NCBI RefSeq assembly: GCF_003287935.1
Contig: NZ_CP030287.1
Coordinates: forward strand, 7,448,869-7,512,868
Direction of reading: 5' to 3'
Source: Streptomyces sp. ICC1
Lineage (GTDB): Bacteria; Actinomycetota; Actinomycetes; Streptomycetales; Streptomycetaceae
DNA length: 64,000 bases
The notes below the pieces were generated by a model. The model searched no databases and was not told the origin of the DNA. It saw only the letters and a program-made list of their open reading frames with translations. Position 1 is the stretch's first letter; the number at the start of each line of letters is the position of its first letter. Shown here one piece after another: positions 60,127 through 64,000 of this stretch. The translations under genes were made by a program, and so were the position numbers.

Positions 60127-60804
60127 TCAGGCGGTGACGGTGCGCCCGGCGCCGGTGCCCGTGCCGGTGGTGCCGATCCCGGTCGTGCCGGCGCCGGTGG
60201 TGCGGCCCGCTTCCAGGCGGGCCTCCAGGCCCCGCTTCGCCTCGGGCCACTCCGGGCGGGTGATGCTGTACACCGCCGTGTCCCGGATCCAGCCGTCCCG
60301 CATGACCATGTGGTGGCGCAGTACGCCCTCGTGGGTGGCACCGAGCCGGGTGATCGCGGCCCGCGACTTCGCGTTGCGCACGTCCGTCAGCAGCTCGACG
60401 CGGTTCATCCCCATCGACTCGAAGGCGTGCGTCAGCATCAGCAGCTTCGCCTCCGTGTTCGCGCCGCTGCGCTGCCAGGACTCCGCGAGGAAGGTCCAGC
60501 CGATCTCGAGGCGCCGGTTCGCGGTGTTGATCACCATCAGCCGGGTCGAGCCGAGGACCCGCCCCGTCGCCGCCTCCACCGTCGCGTACGGGATCTGCGT
60601 GCCCTCCCCGCGCGCCGCGACCGCGTCCTCGATGAAGCCCCGTACGTCGTCCGGGTGCGGGACGGTCGTCACCGCGAGCTCCCACAGACTGCCGTCGCGG
60701 ACCGCCTCGCAGAGCCCGTCGTGGTGGCGGAGCTCCAGCGGTTCGAGCCGTATCCGGTCCCCGACCAGCTCCCCCGCCACCCCGCCCGTGGTCCCCTGCC
60801 CCAT
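60127..60804 (-). CDS. GNAT family N-acetyltransferase (RimJ-like)
   Basis: The 225-residue product has RIRLEPLELRHHDGLCEAVR, RVLGSTRLMVINTANRRLEI, GWTFLAESWQRSGANTEAKL and RVELLTDVRNAKSRAAITRL, the pattern of RimJ/RimL-type acetyltransferases. The acetyl-CoA loop is WQRSGANTEA. The last ~25 residues are a Gly-Thr repeat (TGAGTTGIGTTGTGTGAG), encoded by a short tandem repeat, and probably unstructured. Confidence 0.9.
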   Translation of the reverse strand: MGQGTTGGVAGELVGDRIRLEPLELRHHDGLCEAVRDGSLWELAVTTVPHPDDVRGFIEDAVAARGEGTQIPYATVEAATGRVLGSTRLMVINTANRRLEIGWTFLAESWQRSGANTEAKLLMLTHAFESMGMNRVELLTDVRNAKSRAAITRLGATHEGVLRHHMVMRDGWIRDTAVYSITRPEWPEAKRGLEARLEAGRTTGAGTTGIGTTGTGTGAGRTVTA

Positions 60805-60878
60805 GCCTGACCTGCCCGTTCGTCGTCATCGCGCGCCAATAGCGGGACCCTACCCGGCATCGGCGGGGCGGCTCGCGC

Positions 60879-61961
60879 TCAGAGCCAGCCGTTGCGCCGG
60901 AATCCCCGGTGGATCACGAAGCAGGCGACGGCCATCACGCCGATGACGAAGGGGTACCCGTAAGTCCAGTGCAGTTCCGGCATGTTGTCGAAGTTCATGC
61001 CGTACACCCCGCAGACCATCGTCGGGACGGCGACGATGGCCGCCCATGCGGTGATCTTGCGCATGTCCTCGTTCTGGGCGACGGTCACCTGCGCGAGATG
61101 GGCCTGGAGGATGGAGTCGAGGAGGGCGTCGTACGCGCCGATCTGGTCGGTGGCGCGGGTGAGGTGGTCGGCGACGTCGCGGAAGTAGGTGCGCATCTCC
61201 GGCGGGATGACCGGTATCGGCAGCGTGCTCAGCTGCTGGAGCGGCCGGCTCAGCGGGGCCACCGCCCGCCGCAGTTCCAGCAGTTCGCGCTTGAGCTGGT
61301 AGATCCGGCCCGCGTCGCCGCGCCCGCCGTGCTCGCTGAACACCATGGTCTCGACGGCGTCTATGTCGTTCTGCACGGCGTCCGTGACGGCCACGTACTC
61401 GTCGACCACGTGGTCGGCGATCGCGTGCAGGACGGCGACCGGCCCCTTGGCGAGGTGGTCGGGGGTGGCTTCCAGCTCCTCGCGGACCGATCCGAGGGTG
61501 CCGCGGCCCCCGTGCCGGATGGTGATGACGAAGTCGGCGCCGGCGAAGGCCATGAGCTCGCCGCCCTCGACGACATCGCTGGTGGCGGTCAGCTCCTCGT
61601 GCTCCACGTAGCGCACGGTCTTGAGCACCGCGAAGAGGGTCTCGTCGTAGCGCTCGATCTTGGGCCGCTGGTGCGCGTGGACCGCGTCCTCGACGGCGAG
61701 CGGATGCAGGCCGAACAGCTCGGCGAGTCCGGCGAGCTCGGTCTGCGAGGGCTCGTGGAGGCCGATCCAGACGAAGCCGTCGCCCGTCTTGCGGACCAGG
61801 CGCAGCGCCTCGGCGGCGTCGGCGCAGCCGTCCTGGCGCACGCCGTTCCGGTAGACGATGCAGTTGACGACGGCGCTGCCGAGCGGAGAGCGCGCCGGGT
61901 GGCTGAGGTCGACGGTGCGCCGGTAGCCGCGGCGCACGGCCCGGCGCAGGTTGCTGAACAT
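60879..61961 (-). CDS. corA: CorA-type magnesium/cobalt transporter
   Basis: The 360-residue transporter begins MFSNLRRAVRRGYRRTVDLS, then the cytoplasmic domain (CIVYRNGVRQDGC, FVWIGLHEPSQTELAGLAEL), stalk helices and two terminal membrane segments around YGMNFDNMPELHWTYGYPF. It shows what a complete N-terminus of this family looks like, by contrast with the copy at 18362. AAGGGGAG lies about 15 bases before the ATG, or seven before an in-frame TTG two codons upstream, which may be the true start. Confidence 0.92.
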   Translation of the reverse strand: MFSNLRRAVRRGYRRTVDLSHPARSPLGSAVVNCIVYRNGVRQDGCADAAEALRLVRKTGDGFVWIGLHEPSQTELAGLAELFGLHPLAVEDAVHAHQRPKIERYDETLFAVLKTVRYVEHEELTATSDVVEGGELMAFAGADFVITIRHGGRGTLGSVREELEATPDHLAKGPVAVLHAIADHVVDEYVAVTDAVQNDIDAVETMVFSEHGGRGDAGRIYQLKRELLELRRAVAPLSRPLQQLSTLPIPVIPPEMRTYFRDVADHLTRATDQIGAYDALLDSILQAHLAQVTVAQNEDMRKITAWAAIVAVPTMVCGVYGMNFDNMPELHWTYGYPFVIGVMAVACFVIHRGFRRNGWL

Positions 61962-62129
61962 GGACAACGACGTACTCCCCTTCGGCGGATCAGCGGCCAG
62001 TGTGCCACCGGACCGGCCGCGGCCCGGCCGTGGGCCGGTGGCGGGTCGGCGCGGGTATGCGCGGGTCGGCGCCGGCCGGTCCGCGGAAACGTTTGTGCGG
62101 TCCGTGGGCCCGGCCCCTATGCTGCCGCG

Positions 62130-62726
62130 GTGACCACACCGCCCGGCAGACCCGTGCCCCGCCGCACCGCCCGTGAACGGCGTGCGCTGATCGCGTTCGT
62201 CGCGATCTCCATGCTCATCGTCGCCGGCCTGTCCCTCGCGGCGTGGAAGCACTGGCAGCGCACCCACCCGGGCGACTTCGGCGCCGAGCCCCACCACTGC
62301 GAGCTGGTGACGCCGGAGACCGTCCACCGGCTGGTGCCCACGTCCTACGGCGGCCGCGAGGGCCGGGGCTCGTGCAGCTGGTCCGCCCCGCGCGAGGAGA
62401 GCCCGACCCGGGCAGGGATCTTCCTGCAGTCCTCCGTCCTCACCGAGGACCTCGCCGCAGAGGATCTCCGCGAGGAGCGCGGGAAGACCCTGGGCTGGGA
62501 GAAGACCTCCCCCGAGGACGTCACGGCCATCGGCGACGAGGCGTTCGTCCGCTCGCGGACGGAGAACCCCGAACGCCCCGCCGCGGCGCAGGTCTGCTTC
62601 CGGCTCAGCAACATGGTCGTCCGCGTCACCTACACCCGTGCCGACACCGACCGCGAGGCCGCGCGCGCCGGAGCCGTCGACGCGGCGCGCGAGGCCGCCG
62701 ACCATCTCAGGGCTTCCGTGCGCTGA
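62130..62726 (+). CDS. Membrane-anchored extracellular protein
   Basis: The 198-residue product has a basic N-terminus, a single membrane helix (ALIAFVAISMLIVAGLSLAA) and an external domain with two Cys (HHCELVTPETVHRLVPTSYG, GRGSCSWSAPREESPTRAGI) and AAAQVCFRLSNMVVRVTYTR. The pattern resembles the DUF3558-like streptomycete surface proteins that report binding to lipids or peptidoglycan, but I do not assign it firmly. It starts at a GTG divergent from corA. Confidence 0.72.
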   Translation: MTTPPGRPVPRRTARERRALIAFVAISMLIVAGLSLAAWKHWQRTHPGDFGAEPHHCELVTPETVHRLVPTSYGGREGRGSCSWSAPREESPTRAGIFLQSSVLTEDLAAEDLREERGKTLGWEKTSPEDVTAIGDEAFVRSRTENPERPAAAQVCFRLSNMVVRVTYTRADTDREAARAGAVDAAREAADHLRASVR

Positions 62727-62789
62727 GGCCGGGGGGCGCCGGGGGCCGGCGCCCCGGGCGGCTGCGCGAAGGGCCCCCCGGAGCCGGCC

Positions 62790-63050
62790 CCTGCGGGCCG
62801 GGCGGGGGGTTCGCCGACGCCTTGGCCTTCGACGGGCAGCTGCTCAGCGGGTTCCCCGAGCCGGGGCCGCGCCGCATCCGGGCCGTCTCCTTCGTCGAGA
62901 CCTTCGCCGGCGACGCGGTGGGCGAGCGGTACGTCGCCGAACACCTGGCCCCGGGCACCGTGGCGGCCGTGCGCGAGCTGGCCGGGGAGCTCCCTCCTGC
63001 TCGGTCAGCCCGCGAACCCGGACCGGTTGCGCCATCCCGCCTCCCCACGC
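62790..63050 (+). pseudogene. Fragment of an unrecognised gene
   Basis: In the frame ending at the TAG of 63116-63118 this stretch encodes FADALAFDGQLLSGFPEPGP, then VRAVSFVETFAGDAVGERYV and AEHLAPGTVAAVRELAGELP, which has protein-like amphipathic patterning. There is no start codon with a ribosome-binding site, and the frame runs without a break from the preceding gene's antisense frame. I read it as the remnant of a gene left by rearrangement. Confidence 0.35.
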
Positions 63051-63088
63051 TGATTGGAGAACTCCTTTCCAACCAGCACCACGAGCAA

Positions 63089-63118
63089 CCCGGCGAACCT
63101 TCCCGGTCACAGCACTAG
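63089..63118. repeat. Right-end remnant of the CTAG palindromic element
   Basis: CCCGGCGAACCTTCCCGGTC followed by ACAGCACTAG matches the right-hand terminus of copies 1 and 2. No matching left end is found upstream. The remnant lies exactly between the gene fragment at 62790 and the TPR-like coding region, so it probably marks a deletion or recombination point. Confidence 0.65.
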
Positions 63119-64000
63119 GCACCGCGCTCTACGGGCTCTACCAGGTCACGCACGACGTGGACCACCTGCTGGCGTCCGTCACGGCCCACGAGCACGCCGT
63201 CCGTCTGGCCCGCCCGGACGACAAGGCCTCCCCTCTGGACAACCTCGGTGCCTCCCTGCACGGACTGGCGCTGGCCCGGCGCGAACCGGACGCGTTGTGG
63301 CGCTCCCTGGGCTGCTTCGCGCAAGCGGCGAGCCTGCATCCCGCCGGTCCGCGCCGCCGGGCGGTCACCGAGAAGATCTGGCGCACCCTCGAGATCGTCC
63401 CTGAGGTGTGCGAGCGGCTCGAGGACATGGACCGGGCCGTCGCCGAGGGGCGCACCCTCATCCGCACCGCCGACCTGGGCGATCCTCGCCACCCCATCCA
63501 CCTGAGCATTTTCGCGGGGCTGCTCTACGAGCGCTTCATCGTCGGCGAGGCCGACGACCAGGGACACCTCGACGAGGCCGTGGACCGGCTGCGCGACGCG
63601 CTGCCGCTCCTGCCGGCGGAGCACCCGGATCACGCGGGCCTGGTCTCCAATCTGGGAGTGGTCCTGCGGGCCCGTGCCGACAGCGGCGGTCACCCGGGCG
63701 ACCTCGAGGAGGCGACAGCGCTCGTGGCCGCCGCAGCCGCCACGCAGCCGGACGACCCCACGATCCGGAGGAACCTGCGGCGCTTCCTCACCGAGCAGAG
63801 CGCCCGGCCGGAACCCGGTCCGGACACGGACCCGCTGATCATCCGGCTACGGCGGGTGACAGCGCTGTTGCACTCCCACGGTGAGCAGCGCTTCCCCCTG
63901 CTCCTCACCACGGCGGTACGACTCGCGGCAGAGGCTGTGGAGAGTACGCCGCCCACCCACCCCTCCTACACCGCACTCCACGGGCTCGTGGCCGAGGCCT
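63118..64000 (+). CDS. TPR-like helical protein, partial at window end
   Basis: The frame GTALYGLYQVTHDVDHLLAS stays open to the end of the window. It shows repeated helical hairpins of TPR character: DDKASPLDNLGASLHGLALA, LGDPRHPIHLSIFAGLLYER, HLDEAVDRLRDALPLLPAEH, HAGLVSNLGVVLRARADSGG and DLEEATALVAAAAATQPDDP. Actinobacterial proteins of this kind often carry a CHAT domain further on. The first possible start within this stretch is a GTG at 63157 without a ribosome-binding site, so the 5' end may be cut off at the element remnant. Confidence 0.65.

Overview
The window is high-GC actinobacterial DNA, almost certainly from a Streptomyces. The codon use, the divergent third elongation factor Tu, the monomeric isocitrate dehydrogenase, the GH46 chitosanase, three consecutive LytR-CpsA-Psr genes, GAF-ANTAR regulators and an OsaA/OsaC-like osmotic-stress pair all fit that genus. 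The first ~470 bases are atypical (poly-A, low GC, a piece of tuf joined in reverse) and read as a chimeric contig end.

Layout. 0.5-7.1 kb: tuf3, an AlkD-like repair protein, a TVP38/TMEM64 membrane protein, undecaprenyl-diphosphatase UppP and the apolipoprotein N-acyltransferase Lnt. 7.1-12.4 kb: an oxidoreductase, a DinB-like protein, two lipoprotein reading frames and a translationally coupled cobL-cobM-cobK cobalamin operon. 12.6-19.4 kb: a short-chain dehydrogenase, a secreted lipase, an FAD oxidoreductase, a macrodomain protein, a trypsin-like protease and a CorA transporter; the last two meet head to head without recognisable starts. 19.4-27.5 kb is an accessory island: GGGGAG direct repeats, an AbiEii-type nucleotidyltransferase with a coupled partner, then an overlapping operon of a pRiA4b-ORF3 protein, an SNF2 helicase and a SWIM zinc-finger protein cut off by a hairpin repeat. 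27.5-36.1 kb: cell-envelope genes (PGRP amidase, TIGR03089 protein, three LCP ligases, GT2 glycosyltransferase).

36.1-53.8 kb is a regulatory block. It has STAS, ANTAR, GAF-ANTAR and winged-helix proteins, small stress-type membrane proteins, a truncated SpoIIE phosphatase, a truncated RsbW-like ATPase, a giant HAMP-repeat hybrid kinase (OsaA-like) and a divergent ATPase-PAS-GAF-PP2C protein (OsaC-like). Together they look like a sigma-B-type partner-switching and osmotic-stress network; the expected osaB gene is absent beside osaA. 53.9-64 kb: tRNA-Thr, a 5S rRNA with no 23S beside it, monomeric icd, a DUF805 protein, chitosanase, a methyltransferase, two acetyltransferases, a second CorA and a TPR-like gene running off the end.

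A family of ~165-bp palindromic elements bounded by CTAG (1968-2132, 17379-17543, 42711-42900, remnant at 63118) is dispersed through the window; two copies supply the stop codon of the neighbouring gene. Several places look like rearrangement or assembly joints: the window start, the protease/CorA junction, an adapter-like stretch at 36323-36357, the osaA 3' end, and the 5S/acetyltransferase join. These should be verified before any biology is built on them.
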